A stretch of 64,000 nt of DNA from Nitrospinaceae bacterium (GCA_029261405.1 JAJDBK010000001.1:1-64000), one strand, 5' to 3'. Counted from the first letter of the stretch, positions 8,728 to 17,417 are shown. The notes: generated by a model from the letters alone, not told the origin. Made by a program: numbers and translations.

Positions 8728-10053
8728 TTATCTAGTTCTGAAACGCCTGAACGCCCCATATCCGAGAGCAACGAATACCAGAGCCAACAGCCCCACGATC
8801 ATTGCTTTCCCGCCAAACAACCCACCTTCAGATTTACCTGTGGAACTGTTTTTAGTTTTGCCACGCTCTACCGGTTCTTCATTCGGCCAGCTTTTTGCCA
8901 CTATTTTGGCGAACCGATTCGCATGTCTGCCGCTCTGGGTAAACCAGATATCCCCGGCGGAATCGATAGCCATACTCATCGGTTGGGAATTGGTTGTCGG
9001 AAGGGGGAAGAGCCGCCATCTCAAGCTTGTCGAATCGAACCAACCGGCCTGATTCATCATGCTATCGACCATCCAGATCTTTCCGTCATCGGATATCACA
9101 TGCCCCTGCGGTACGGCATTATAACCGGGCAGGTCCACAACACTCATAATCCCCTGTTCGGTCATCAGAACAGCAAACTGCTGGGCGCGCATAAGGGAGG
9201 CCCAGATCAACTTGTTTTTGTCCATCCGCAATAATGTCGGCTGTGCCAGAGGGGTTATTACCGGGAATTTTTTAAGCTCACCACTATCTGGGTTGTATCT
9301 GCCTATGTAGTTGTTTGAAACCTCGGAAAACCAGACCATATCGTCTGGATCAACGATAATCCCCATGGGACTTGCAACGTCGCTGATCTTTATTTCGATC
9401 ATTTTTTTCTTTGTAAAATCGAGGTAGCCTATGGCGTGAATGTTCTTGGCGGCGAACCAGATTTTCCCCTTTGAATCTTCCGCCAGGTCGTAAGGCTGGG
9501 AGTTGGGAGTATTCATGATGAACTCCGTAAACTCCTCCTTCTCCGGGTCAAACCTTGTGACGGAGTTTCCAAGCTGTTGCACAAACCAGATCATTCCATC
9601 CCTGGCGGCCATTACTACGGTCGGGTTCCCCACGCTGTAGACATTGACAATTTCCTTCGGCGTGGTTCTATTGGATGGGTCATATTCCCATTCCTGGTCG
9701 GGCAGGTCGACGGTCGATGGAATCTTGTACTCCTTGAGTTCGTTTGTGGCGGGATCAAAAACCGCCAGCGCATTGCCGGCCATCTCCGTCACCCAGACTC
9801 GCCCTTTTCCGTCTACGGCGATACCGTAAGGGATTACATATTTGGTCGGCAGGTCATACTCGATGAGGATCGGCTCATTTATCGACTGACGCGGTTCAAT
9901 CTTCGTTACCACCGGTTTGACAATGCCGGATCTTGCGCCAGAATCGTCAGGAGTCTCCGCGTTTACCCTTCCGGTAAACAGCAAAAACGCCACACCCATA
10001 ACAAAGAGTGCGGCGGGGATTATTCGTGATCTACCAGGTGAATGTCGGTTCAT
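8728..10053 (-). CDS. Vgb-like beta-propeller protein with C-terminal membrane anchor
   Basis: 441 aa. The signal peptide spans residues 1-33, ending GRVNAETP. The propeller spans about 55-395, with repeats such as GRVWVTEMAGNALAVFDP, GKIWFAAKNIHAIGYLDF and DMVWFSEVSNNYIGRYNP. The C-terminus has one hydrophobic helix followed by basic residues (LLALVFVALGYGAFRRFRTR), so the propeller should face the periplasm tethered to the membrane. It overlaps the end of the cytochrome b subunit IV gene by 23 bases, which argues for translational coupling with that electron-transfer complex. A lyase function is unlikely. Confidence 0.75.
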   Translation of the reverse strand: MNRHSPGRSRIIPAALFVMGVAFLLFTGRVNAETPDDSGARSGIVKPVVTKIEPRQSINEPILIEYDLPTKYVIPYGIAVDGKGRVWVTEMAGNALAVFDPATNELKEYKIPSTVDLPDQEWEYDPSNRTTPKEIVNVYSVGNPTVVMAARDGMIWFVQQLGNSVTRFDPEKEEFTEFIMNTPNSQPYDLAEDSKGKIWFAAKNIHAIGYLDFTKKKMIEIKISDVASPMGIIVDPDDMVWFSEVSNNYIGRYNPDSGELKKFPVITPLAQPTLLRMDKNKLIWASLMRAQQFAVLMTEQGIMSVVDLPGYNAVPQGHVISDDGKIWMVDSMMNQAGWFDSTSLRWRLFPLPTTNSQPMSMAIDSAGDIWFTQSGRHANRFAKIVAKSWPNEEPVERGKTKNSSTGKSEGGLFGGKAMIVGLLALVFVALGYGAFRRFRTR

Positions 10054-10732
10054 ACATATGCCTCATTTGCCAATTTGCGTCTTTGTAACCACCCACATCG
10101 TCCGCTTCGGCCGTCGAAACCATCTCACCCGCCGAATCCTGACCTGCGGATTTGCCAGCGCGGTACTTGCCCACACCAATCTGCATGGCCCGCTCGACAT
10201 TATAATATTTAGCGACATCAGTAGGAGGTATAGCCATCCTGTATCCCATCGCAGGGTTATGACATGAGTCACATCCGTAGACCTTAGCCTGGTGTCCACT
10301 ACGGTAGACACCAGTAGTCAGGGCAACGGCGAGAATCAGCGCAGGAATGGCGTAGATAAAACTCTTGATAAATCCGCTCTCCATCTCTCTCGTCTTCCTC
10401 AAAAAGGCGCCAAGGAGGGGAATGCGATGAAGAGGAATCTTGTGAAAATAGGGTAACAGAGCGAATATTATTATAAGAAAAATCGGAACAAGCGCCGTAA
10501 GAAACAGGTACTTCTTCATGCTCCCTTTAAAGTACCAGAACGGTATCCAGAAGAGCAGAAATATCCACTCTGGCCCAGGTATGTCCGCGCCTTCGTCCGG
10601 CATCGGAATCTCCAGCGGAGCGTCGTCCGGCACCGGGTATATATCGGCCATGAATGCAACGAAGACAATTACCCCGATCATAATACCGATCAGTGTCAAC
10701 GCTATATGAGGCCACCATTTCCTGGTCTTCAT
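10031..10732 (-). CDS. Cytochrome b6f subunit IV-like protein with C-terminal c-type haem
   Basis: About 233 aa. The N-terminal half matches subunit IV / cytochrome b C-terminal domain, with TM helices and the quinol-oxidation-site region PGPEWIFLLFWIPFWYF, where the usual PEWY reads PEWI. After about residue 150 comes another helix (AIPALILAVALTTGVY), then a periplasmic segment with one c-type haem motif CDSCH and a tail ending MRHMYEPTFTW. The start chosen is the ATG at 10732 because GAGGG sits 7 bases upstream; the longer frame to 10753 begins with TTG before that ribosome site. It pairs with the cytochrome b N-terminal gene at 10786-11421 as a split b6f-like quinol oxidase. Confidence 0.85.
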   Translation of the reverse strand: MKTRKWWPHIALTLIGIMIGVIVFVAFMADIYPVPDDAPLEIPMPDEGADIPGPEWIFLLFWIPFWYFKGSMKKYLFLTALVPIFLIIIFALLPYFHKIPLHRIPLLGAFLRKTREMESGFIKSFIYAIPALILAVALTTGVYRSGHQAKVYGCDSCHNPAMGYRMAIPPTDVAKYYNVERAMQIGVGKYRAGKSAGQDSAGEMVSTAEADDVGGYKDANWQMRHMYEPTFTW

Positions 10733-10785
10733 TCTCTTCCCTCTTTTTCGCAACTACTCATCTGGTTAAGCCCGCATCTCTTTAT

Positions 10786-11421
10786 TCATACCTTTTCCGA
10801 AGGGCCGAGCCGCCTAAAAAGGATAAGGTGAATGACTATCAGCCCGACAATCATCACTGGAAGCAAAATTATGTGCATTGAAAAGTTTCGACCTAATGAA
10901 AACCAGGAGAGAAACGGCCCCTTCAAGAGACCTCCAATACCAGGAATGGTGTCTATCCAGTCGGCCCAGATGATTAGCTCCCAATAACTCCTCCAGTCCC
11001 ACGGCATGATAATACCTGTGATAAGCAGAAGTATAAAGAGAAAGGCAAGCGCCATTCCGGTCCACCAGTTAAGCTCTCTGGGTGGCCTGTAGGCCCTCCT
11101 GGCCAAGACATGAAAGACATGGACTCCCAGAAATACCGTGGCCACAGTGGAACTCCATCTGTGTACGTTGCGGAACAGGGCGCCGAAATCTGTGTTGTTA
11201 GCCATATCCCTGATGCTCTGGTGTGCTAAATCCGGCTCCGGGATATAGTACCAGAGCATATAAAACCCGGTAATAAACTGAATTATTATGCAACCGATGG
11301 TAAGTCCACCAAAATAGTGCCAGAAAGTTACATCATCGGTTATCGGATAGGCGATATGTTTGTTGTAAAACTCCACAACACCTAAGCGATCATCAAGCCA
11401 TTCAATGAAACGTTTCAACAT
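10786..11421 (-). CDS. Cytochrome b6-type subunit
   Basis: 211 aa with four transmembrane helices and both b-haem His pairs. One helix has H-x13-H (NVHRWSSTVATVFLGVHVFH) and another has H-x14-H (SMHIILLPVMIVGLIVIH). The 13/14 spacing is that of b6f/Rieske-type cytochrome b rather than mitochondrial bc1. The GMALAFLFILLLITGIIMPW segment is the conserved Qo-site helix. It starts one base after the lipoprotein gene and is followed by the subunit IV/haem c gene, so the pair forms a split cytochrome b. No Rieske protein is encoded nearby. The NosZ-like protein and propellers in the same run suggest delivery of quinol electrons to periplasmic copper or haem acceptors. Confidence 0.9.
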   Translation of the reverse strand: MLKRFIEWLDDRLGVVEFYNKHIAYPITDDVTFWHYFGGLTIGCIIIQFITGFYMLWYYIPEPDLAHQSIRDMANNTDFGALFRNVHRWSSTVATVFLGVHVFHVLARRAYRPPRELNWWTGMALAFLFILLLITGIIMPWDWRSYWELIIWADWIDTIPGIGGLLKGPFLSWFSLGRNFSMHIILLPVMIVGLIVIHLILFRRLGPSEKV

Positions 11422-11422
11422 A

Positions 11423-11923
11423 TTATTTCCCTGCTACTGGCGTAAGCTTCGCCTCAGGAGAGGCGCTTCTAAAATCATCTTCATTAATTGTTTGCGCAAG
11501 AAAATCGATACGCCATTTCATTTCAGCCTGATCCAGGATCAGATTCATTTGACTCGTTGTCTTAAACGTTCCGCCAAAGAAGGATGGTGTATCAATTTCC
11601 ATTTTGACTATTGCAATATAGTCACCATTCTCGTTCGGCTTGTCTGGTAATTTTGTTTCAGTGATCGTAATTTTTGATTCGCTACTAAAATTCTCGGTCC
11701 ATTTGCGAAAGGTATTCTGGTCGATCCCGCCATCATTACCATCAATCATCTGGAAAGCCTCCTTGTTCGTGAGCTTCCCGCTATCACCCAACAGATCGTA
11801 AAATCGCATTACAACTTTATCGGGTGACATTTCCGGAAATTTCATTTCCTGCTTCTGGGTGCAAGAAACGACCATAAGGGACGACAACGCCATAAATATC
11901 AAGGATAATCGCAAAGAATCCAC
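11423..11923 (-). CDS. Lipoprotein, NTF2-like, cytochrome-b-associated
   Basis: About 166 aa. The lipobox is LMVVSC near residue 21, followed by a soluble domain beginning MSPDKVVMRFYDLLGDSGKL, which resembles NTF2/DUF4878-type lipoproteins. The GTG start at 11923 is preferred because AGAGG lies 8 bases upstream; the longest frame begins at a TTG at 11947. The gene abuts cytochrome b6 and follows the NosZ-like gene after a strong hairpin. A second NTF2-like lipoprotein (31917-32513) accompanies the other cytochrome b. An assembly or docking role is inference. Confidence 0.6.
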   Translation of the reverse strand: MDSLRLSLIFMALSSLMVVSCTQKQEMKFPEMSPDKVVMRFYDLLGDSGKLTNKEAFQMIDGNDGGIDQNTFRKWTENFSSESKITITETKLPDKPNENGDYIAIVKMEIDTPSFFGGTFKTTSQMNLILDQAEMKWRIDFLAQTINEDDFRSASPEAKLTPVAGK

Positions 11924-11982
11924 CAAATCAACCTCTAATTTCAACAATAAATATCAGATAAATCAAGGGGCTGGACGCAGAA

Positions 11983-12010
11983 AGAGACCGGGCCTTTCGA
12001 CCCGGTCTCT
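11983..12010 (-). terminator. Strong hairpin after the NosZ-like gene
   Basis: The arms AGAGACCGGG and CCCGGTCTCT pair perfectly around eight bases. On the minus strand the stem can extend to close a GAAA tetraloop. No T-run follows, so it may be a transcript-stabilising or partially terminating structure that lowers expression of the downstream cytochrome b genes relative to nosZ. Confidence 0.55.
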
Positions 12011-12049
12011 CCCAATTATCCGCGCCTTAGGAAGAGAATCGACATCTGA

Positions 12050-13849
12050 TTAGATGGTCGGCTCTTTACCTTCGTTCAGCGTATTCATCAGCTTGTTGGT
12101 ACCAACAATGAACTCATGCTCGGATGCGGCAAGGTGATCAGCCTGCATCGACATATCATCGTAGTCGCCGACACCGAGGGAGGCTTTTTCGCCACCCTTA
12201 GGATCGACAAAGAACGTACCGCGCATCTCCAAGTGAAGAGGTCCACAGAAATGCTGACAATAGAACTCGAACTCACCGGCTTTATCGGCAACGAACTCGC
12301 CCTGGGCAGACATTCCACGAACACCGATCAACATAGTTCTCTGACCATAATAACCAGCTACAGCAATACCCATCGTAACGTCCGGGTTCTTTGTAAGACC
12401 GGCCGCTTTATCGATATTGGTAAGGATCATCCTGACTTTGTCGCCCTGGTTTACATGAATAAACCTGGGAACATAACCGTAGGAGAAACCTTTGATGTGG
12501 ATAACCTTGACATCGCCATCCTGGGTGATACCAGGTTTGCTGTCGTCTCTGGGAATCCATACCCTGCTGGAGTTGGCCGTGTGGACCGGCTCAAGCTGGG
12601 GGCGCTGTTTGCTGTTAAGACCAGGGCCATCGTCGAAGGAGATGTGAACATCTCCAAGATCATAGCCCTTGGAGAAGAGATCCTCACCTTTACCAGTATT
12701 CCATCTCTGGATGTAGCTGGCGAAGATCATTCTTCCTTCATGCGGCTCGCCGTCAACAGGGATGAGCTTGACCGATTTACCATAGGTAGCGGAGGTCTCA
12801 TCAAGGTCCTGTAACTCGAAGTTAACCGCGAAGACAATACCGGTCGGAGTGAACAGACCGGTGGAGAACTTGTTCTGCGAAGAGTAGTAAGCGTTATCCG
12901 GAGCTATGGCGTTGTGACCGGGTCTGTAGTGAACCGGGAACTCATCCACGAGCTGGAATCTCTGCATATCTACTTTGGAAGTGGAGTCAGACACGAAACA
13001 AGAGATGTAGTCATACTTGCCGAGTGTGTCAAACTGGTTGTGCAGAGGACCGGCGCCGACCGGGATAACCTTGTGAACTTTCAGCTTCTCCACGTCGATG
13101 ATCGACAGGGTGGCGGAAAGCTTGTCACAGGTGCTGACAATACGGTTTGTCGGGCTGACGTTGGTTCCGTGCGGGTTTTTACCGACCGGAATTTCCTTGA
13201 TCAGCTTGAACGGATCCTGGCTGAAAACCATGACCGCAGAGTGGTAGTAGTTACCCGAGAAGACGTATTTGCCGTCTTTACTGGTATCAGGATAATCCGG
13301 TGCGCTAGGCGCAGGCGGGATATCCAGAACGGTGGTGGCTCCGTCAGAGAGGCGCAGTTTCAGCATCTTACCGGTAAGCTCGCCTGTTGCGAACAAGTAT
13401 TTACCGTTAGGAGCCAAAGCGGCGCTGTGATGGATACCGAAAGGTTTCGGCAGAGCGAATACTCTCTCAGCCCAACCAGTCTGAAGGTTTACCTCAGCGA
13501 TAGTATCGGAGCCTTTGTCCGAAACGTAGAGGTATTTACCATCAGGAGTACCGTTGTTGTTACCGGCGTTGGAACCGGAGAACGGAAAGTTGTGAAGATC
13601 AACGCCGCACTTGATGTGGCGATAGGTCCTCATGGACGGGATACCGATGACACCAAGGGCGCCATCAACTCCGCCGGCATCATAAAGAATGGCGTAGTCA
13701 CGTAACGGTGCGTCACTGTCCTGAGGAGCAATGACCATCCAATCACGTTTATCAAAATCAGTCAGAACAGTCTTTTTCGCCTCTGCCGGCACGACGATCA
13801 TAAGAGCGCCAAGAAACGCGGCAAGACTGAAAGTAAGGACTCTTTTCAA
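12050..13849 (-). CDS. nosZ: Divergent Sec-secreted nitrous-oxide-reductase-like (NosZ-like) copper protein
   Basis: Periplasmic protein of about 599 aa: Sec signal peptide (KRVLTFSLAAFLGAL..PAEA, no twin arginine), seven-bladed propeller, C-terminal cupredoxin. NosZ landmarks appear in order: VDLHN (86-87), GIHHSA, NPHGTNVSP, GAGPLHNQF, RPGHN, GEPHEG, then CQHFCGPLHLEM (Cys531, Cys535, His539, Met542). Six of seven CuZ His positions are kept, but the second His of the DxHH motif is Asn. The distal CuA His (normally in DLTHGF) appears replaced, reading GLTKNPDV, and the Trp between the cysteines is His. N2O reduction is therefore not assured. The TTG start at 13849 is chosen because GAGGGGGG lies just upstream, the signal peptide begins there and overlap with the preceding gene disappears. 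No nosDFYL or nosR genes are seen. Confidence 0.75.
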   Translation of the reverse strand: MKRVLTFSLAAFLGALMIVVPAEAKKTVLTDFDKRDWMVIAPQDSDAPLRDYAILYDAGGVDGALGVIGIPSMRTYRHIKCGVDLHNFPFSGSNAGNNNGTPDGKYLYVSDKGSDTIAEVNLQTGWAERVFALPKPFGIHHSAALAPNGKYLFATGELTGKMLKLRLSDGATTVLDIPPAPSAPDYPDTSKDGKYVFSGNYYHSAVMVFSQDPFKLIKEIPVGKNPHGTNVSPTNRIVSTCDKLSATLSIIDVEKLKVHKVIPVGAGPLHNQFDTLGKYDYISCFVSDSTSKVDMQRFQLVDEFPVHYRPGHNAIAPDNAYYSSQNKFSTGLFTPTGIVFAVNFELQDLDETSATYGKSVKLIPVDGEPHEGRMIFASYIQRWNTGKGEDLFSKGYDLGDVHISFDDGPGLNSKQRPQLEPVHTANSSRVWIPRDDSKPGITQDGDVKVIHIKGFSYGYVPRFIHVNQGDKVRMILTNIDKAAGLTKNPDVTMGIAVAGYYGQRTMLIGVRGMSAQGEFVADKAGEFEFYCQHFCGPLHLEMRGTFFVDPKGGEKASLGVGDYDDMSMQADHLAASEHEFIVGTNKLMNTLNEGKEPTI

Positions 13850-13874
13850 GGTATTTAACCCCCCTCTCAAAGGT

Positions 13875-14297
13875 TTATCTCTCATGTTTGTAGAATGCGC
13901 CAGCTTTAGCGTCGGCGGCAAGACGTTTCACCAGATAGTCGTCCCGATCCAGGATATCGATCCTGCGGGCGTTCCACTTTCCGTCTTTGTGCCAGCCGTA
14001 AGCTGCGATCAGGTCACCTTTTTTCAGCTCGGTGAACTTTTTAAAATCTGCGCGTTTTGCAGTCATGACATAGCACTCCGCCAGAAGATCAAGCTTGTAC
14101 GTTTTTGAAGTCTTCTCAAACGCAGTCTTGATTGTAACCTGTCGGTCGCCAAGGCTAGTGATCTCCCCGATCTGCAAAGTGTCCGTTATCGCAGAGCCAT
14201 TACCCAGGACTCCAGCGTCAGCGGTTTTTGCATTTGAGGCGGTGAAGACCAGACCGATCGCCAACAAACAGGCTATCAGAAGATGTCTTTTAATCAC
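13875..14297 (-). CDS. Small secreted protein, DUF5666/OB-like
   Basis: 140 aa beginning with GTG; AGGGGGG lies 7 bases upstream. The signal peptide spans residues 1-28. The mature part reads as a small beta-barrel (LQIGEITSLGDRQVTIKTAF, LKKGDLIAAYGWHKDGKWNARRIDIL), reminiscent of DUF5666 proteins. A single Cys and several His could bind metal, but no defined site is visible. It is the first gene of the NosZ-like cluster, 25 bases before nosZ, and follows a sigma-54-like promoter. A copper-handling or assembly role for the NosZ-like protein is a guess from position. Confidence 0.6.
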   Translation of the reverse strand: MIKRHLLIACLLAIGLVFTASNAKTADAGVLGNGSAITDTLQIGEITSLGDRQVTIKTAFEKTSKTYKLDLLAECYVMTAKRADFKKFTELKKGDLIAAYGWHKDGKWNARRIDILDRDDYLVKRLAADAKAGAFYKHER

Positions 14298-14371
14298 TCG
14301 TTTCCCCCCTTCACATTAATAATTAATAAATAAAACAATTAAACACAGGCATAGCCAACCCCATATGCCGA

Positions 14372-14387
14372 TGCAATCGATATACCA
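14372..14387 (-). promoter_or_regulatory. Sigma-54-type promoter for the NosZ-like cluster
   Basis: On the minus strand the site reads TGGTATATCGATTGCA. GG and GC are separated by ten bases, and the TGG and TTGCA elements are intact. The expected start is near 14360, leaving a leader of about 60 bases before the GTG at 14297. The region 14298-14616 holds no gene. Confidence 0.5.
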
Positions 14388-14585
14388 ACTTTAGAAGCAA
14401 TCAATAGCTGTCATCTACCCCTATAACAAACAAGAAGTTACAGGAAATCAACAGTTCGGAGTCCACTATGACCACTATAATAAGGCAATCGAACCTGAAA
14501 CACAATACTAATTTCTTTCCTTTCAATCTCTTGCAGTTCAAAGCCAGAATAAGCTACAGGAGCGAATATCACATAATCGACTGAA

Positions 14586-14610
14586 CGTTTCATTTCAGTT
14601 TAACGAAACG
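14586..14610. promoter_or_regulatory. Inverted repeat CGTTTC-N13-GAAACG, candidate upstream activator site
   Basis: Six-base arms CGTTTC (14586-14591) and GAAACG (14605-14610) lie about 200 bases upstream of the sigma-54-like promoter at 14372-14387 and just beyond the stop of the preceding gene. The position suits an enhancer-binding protein, but arms this short can occur by chance. Confidence 0.25.
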
Positions 14611-14616
14611 CTTTAT

Positions 14617-17367
14617 TCATTGTTCGGTCAATAACCCTTCGGCTATCTCAGGCTTAAGCTTGGCAAGCTCACTGAACGCTTCGACCGACTTTTGTTTCTG
14701 GCCGAGGAACTGGTACGACTTTGCCAGGTAGAAATGAGCTTCCAGAAGATTGTAATTAATCTTCTTGACCCACTCGAAAAATTTTACCGCCGTAGCAAAG
14801 TCCTGACGATGATAATAGAGGTATCCCAGATCAAAAACCGCTAATCCGAGAAACGGATCACCCGGAACCAGTTTATACGCCTCCTTATAGAGTTTCAGCT
14901 CTTCCGGATAGTTCCTCTTTGCATGTTCTATCTTCCCCTGTAACAGGAACGTCCTGCCGTGGTAATAACGCTCAATGGCCTTATTGATGGTCTCATCCTC
15001 TTCCGTCCCCAGCAGACGCGCATTGAGCTGTTTCCTCCGTTTTTTTATCTCTGTAAAGTTATTCACAGCGTTCATCTTCCGATCCCACAGATATTTTGGC
15101 GCAGTAAACTCCACCACCGGTCGATTATCGGTGTTTACGGGACTCCCTTGCGTGAAATCGAGAATGCCATCGCGGTCCATCACATAGAAACTGAGGAAGG
15201 AGAGTGGATCGGTGTTTTCGATCATGTCTTCTTTCACACCCGGCGCCTCAAGCCTTGCAAGGAGTTTATCGGGAGATATCCTTATGGGGTCCGCCGAGCC
15301 GTAGAGCATTATCGTGGGAAGCTCACTGTTTAAATCCCCGGAAAAGACGAGTGTATATTCAAAAGCGGTGGCAAAAGTTTTCATTACCACTTTGAGGTTT
15401 TCAGGGGAGAGCTGATACATGGGAAGCCACTGGGCCATGGCGCCCCCCTTCTTAAGTTTCGATTTCACATCGAGAAAAAATTCCAGGGCGTAGAGCGACC
15501 CCACTCCCGCGCTATCGGGCTGGAACAGATCAGAAATCACCAGATCGTATTTACGTTTTGAGGCCCGCACATAGTGCCTGCCATCCCAGAATGTAAGGTG
15601 GAACCTCTCGTCGGCGATGATGTTGTGGTTATCTTTTGCGAATAGCGGATGTACGTCGAGAAGGGAGGGTACGATCTCCACACACTCGATCCTGTCAAGC
15701 GGGTGTCTGCCGACAGATCCTGAGGTTATTCCGGCTCCGAGGGAGATAACCAGCGCATCCTTCGCCTCAGGGTGCAACAGCATCGGAATATGCCCGAACC
15801 GGACCGCCACGTCACCCGATGTCGCCAACTGGTAATTATTGACGTGCAGTGTGAGGTTACTGTTTTTCCGGGTCACCTTGACCGATCCCATAACCTCCTC
15901 TTTTGCGAAGACGATCTCCTCGCCGACCGCTACGCCAAGCCCGATATTAACTCCGGTGATCTGCATCGACACAATGACCGCAAGGGTCACCACCGTCGAT
16001 ACTGTGTAGACCCACATGGCCCCTCTCCTTGAGGCGGAGACGAACATGGCCAGAAAACCTGTCAGGAGAGTTATCACCGAAATGACGAAGAGTCCGTTTT
16101 GCAATCCAAGGGAAGGTAGCAGAAAAAATCCAGCCGCAAGTGAGCCGACTATGCCTCCAACGGTCCCAACGGCGTAGACCTTTCCAGCTTGTGTACCGAG
16201 TGACTCGATCGAACCTGTGTAGACCTTGCAAAGTAGCGGGAACGACATGCCCATGAGAACTGTTGCGGGACCGAAGATCGTCGCCATGAGAATAAGCTGG
16301 ATCAGCGCGTCCTTGGATAGATTCATCTCCCCGAAAATGGAGGTCATCGATAATGCCCAGCCGGGCGCGCCGATAAAAGAGATAACGCTGATTACGCCCC
16401 ACACTCCGATCCCGACCTGCGCCAACCCGAAGAGGTGGACCGGGTCCTTGAGTCTGTCGAGCCATTTAGTGAGAATGTGACTGCCGATGGCCATGCCGAG
16501 CAGGAAGACCGCCAGCAGGTTGCTGAACAGATAAACAGTTGATTTGAACGAGACGACAAACGCCCTCGTCCACATTATCTCGAACGCCAGAGCGGAAAAC
16601 CCCGACAGGAGAGCCAGTAGAAGAATCAGTCCCGGATCGGGTTGATACGCCGTTACCTTTTCGCTTATCGACGGTTCGACCCTGAGTTCTTTTTTCCTCT
16701 TCGACTTCTGGCGTGGTGTCGATTTTATTTTTGGAGCTTTGTTTGCTGTCTCAGGAATTTTCGGTATCCAGGCCACTAAACCGGCTACAGCAAGATTCAG
16801 AAGTAGGGCGATCGTAAACGCTCCAAACACACCGAACGAACTGATAAGGAGAAATCCGGTCACGAAACAGCCAACCACAGCTCCGTAGGTGTTGGCGGCG
16901 TAAAGGGCGCTCAAACCCTTACCGAGATTGTCGTAAGTCGTAATGTAGACACGCGCCATTACGGGAACGGTCCCACCCATAAGTGATGTCGGCGCCAACA
17001 AAAGTATGAACAGGATAACGAATCTGATAAACTGCCACTTGCCCGAACCTATCGACTCCACATCCATAAGCGATACGATAGCGCCATCCACGAGTTGGAT
17101 CAGGCATGTAACCAGCACAGCGCTCAACGCAATCATCAGCTCTAACTTGACGTAGGTTTTGATCGGGTCCCTGATCTTGTCAATCCTCGCTCCCCAGTAG
17201 CGGCTTCCCAGAGCCAACCCGGCCAGAAAAGCGGCCACCACCATGGAGGCGGCGTATACGGTGTTTCCGAAAACAAGGGTGAACATGCGAACCCAGACAA
17301 CCTGATAGATAAGGCCTGCGGCTCCTGAGAGGAAAAAACAAGCGAGAAAAATCGACTTCGGGTTCAT
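14617..17367 (-). CDS. Polytopic spermidine-synthase-like protein with C-terminal TPR domain (paralogue)
   Basis: 916 aa with the same architecture as the protein at 4723-7686. About residues 5-460 are membrane helices opening FLSGAAGLIYQVVWVRMFTL and repeating LSGFSALAFEIMWTRAFVV. A basic linker of KRKK type sits near 220. A Rossmann methyltransferase-like domain follows (LVISLGAGITSGSVG, IECVEIVPSLLDV, WDGRHYVRA, YDLVISDLFQP), then TPR-like helices (DFATAVKFFEWVKKI, LLEAHFYLAKSYQFLG). It is the last gene of the sensor operon, 50 bases after the NtrC-like regulator. The domain's Asp of true spermidine synthases is present as DLF, unlike the paralogue. Its role is unknown. Confidence 0.8.
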   Translation of the reverse strand: MNPKSIFLACFFLSGAAGLIYQVVWVRMFTLVFGNTVYAASMVVAAFLAGLALGSRYWGARIDKIRDPIKTYVKLELMIALSAVLVTCLIQLVDGAIVSLMDVESIGSGKWQFIRFVILFILLLAPTSLMGGTVPVMARVYITTYDNLGKGLSALYAANTYGAVVGCFVTGFLLISSFGVFGAFTIALLLNLAVAGLVAWIPKIPETANKAPKIKSTPRQKSKRKKELRVEPSISEKVTAYQPDPGLILLLALLSGFSALAFEIMWTRAFVVSFKSTVYLFSNLLAVFLLGMAIGSHILTKWLDRLKDPVHLFGLAQVGIGVWGVISVISFIGAPGWALSMTSIFGEMNLSKDALIQLILMATIFGPATVLMGMSFPLLCKVYTGSIESLGTQAGKVYAVGTVGGIVGSLAAGFFLLPSLGLQNGLFVISVITLLTGFLAMFVSASRRGAMWVYTVSTVVTLAVIVSMQITGVNIGLGVAVGEEIVFAKEEVMGSVKVTRKNSNLTLHVNNYQLATSGDVAVRFGHIPMLLHPEAKDALVISLGAGITSGSVGRHPLDRIECVEIVPSLLDVHPLFAKDNHNIIADERFHLTFWDGRHYVRASKRKYDLVISDLFQPDSAGVGSLYALEFFLDVKSKLKKGGAMAQWLPMYQLSPENLKVVMKTFATAFEYTLVFSGDLNSELPTIMLYGSADPIRISPDKLLARLEAPGVKEDMIENTDPLSFLSFYVMDRDGILDFTQGSPVNTDNRPVVEFTAPKYLWDRKMNAVNNFTEIKKRRKQLNARLLGTEEDETINKAIERYYHGRTFLLQGKIEHAKRNYPEELKLYKEAYKLVPGDPFLGLAVFDLGYLYYHRQDFATAVKFFEWVKKINYNLLEAHFYLAKSYQFLGQKQKSVEAFSELAKLKPEIAEGLLTEQ

Positions 17368-17417
17368 CGTGAAAACTATCCTTAATTTTACAAATTAGCG
17401 GTTGTTGTTATTGCGGG

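Noticed and set aside
7687-10053. Virginiamycin B lyase (antibiotic inactivation) function
   Set aside because: Only the propeller fold is shared; catalytic residues are not evident and the context is respiratory.
12914-13705. 263-aa plus-strand ORF antisense to nosZ-like
   Set aside because: Mirror of a strongly supported gene with NosZ motifs; no signal, domain or ribosome site.
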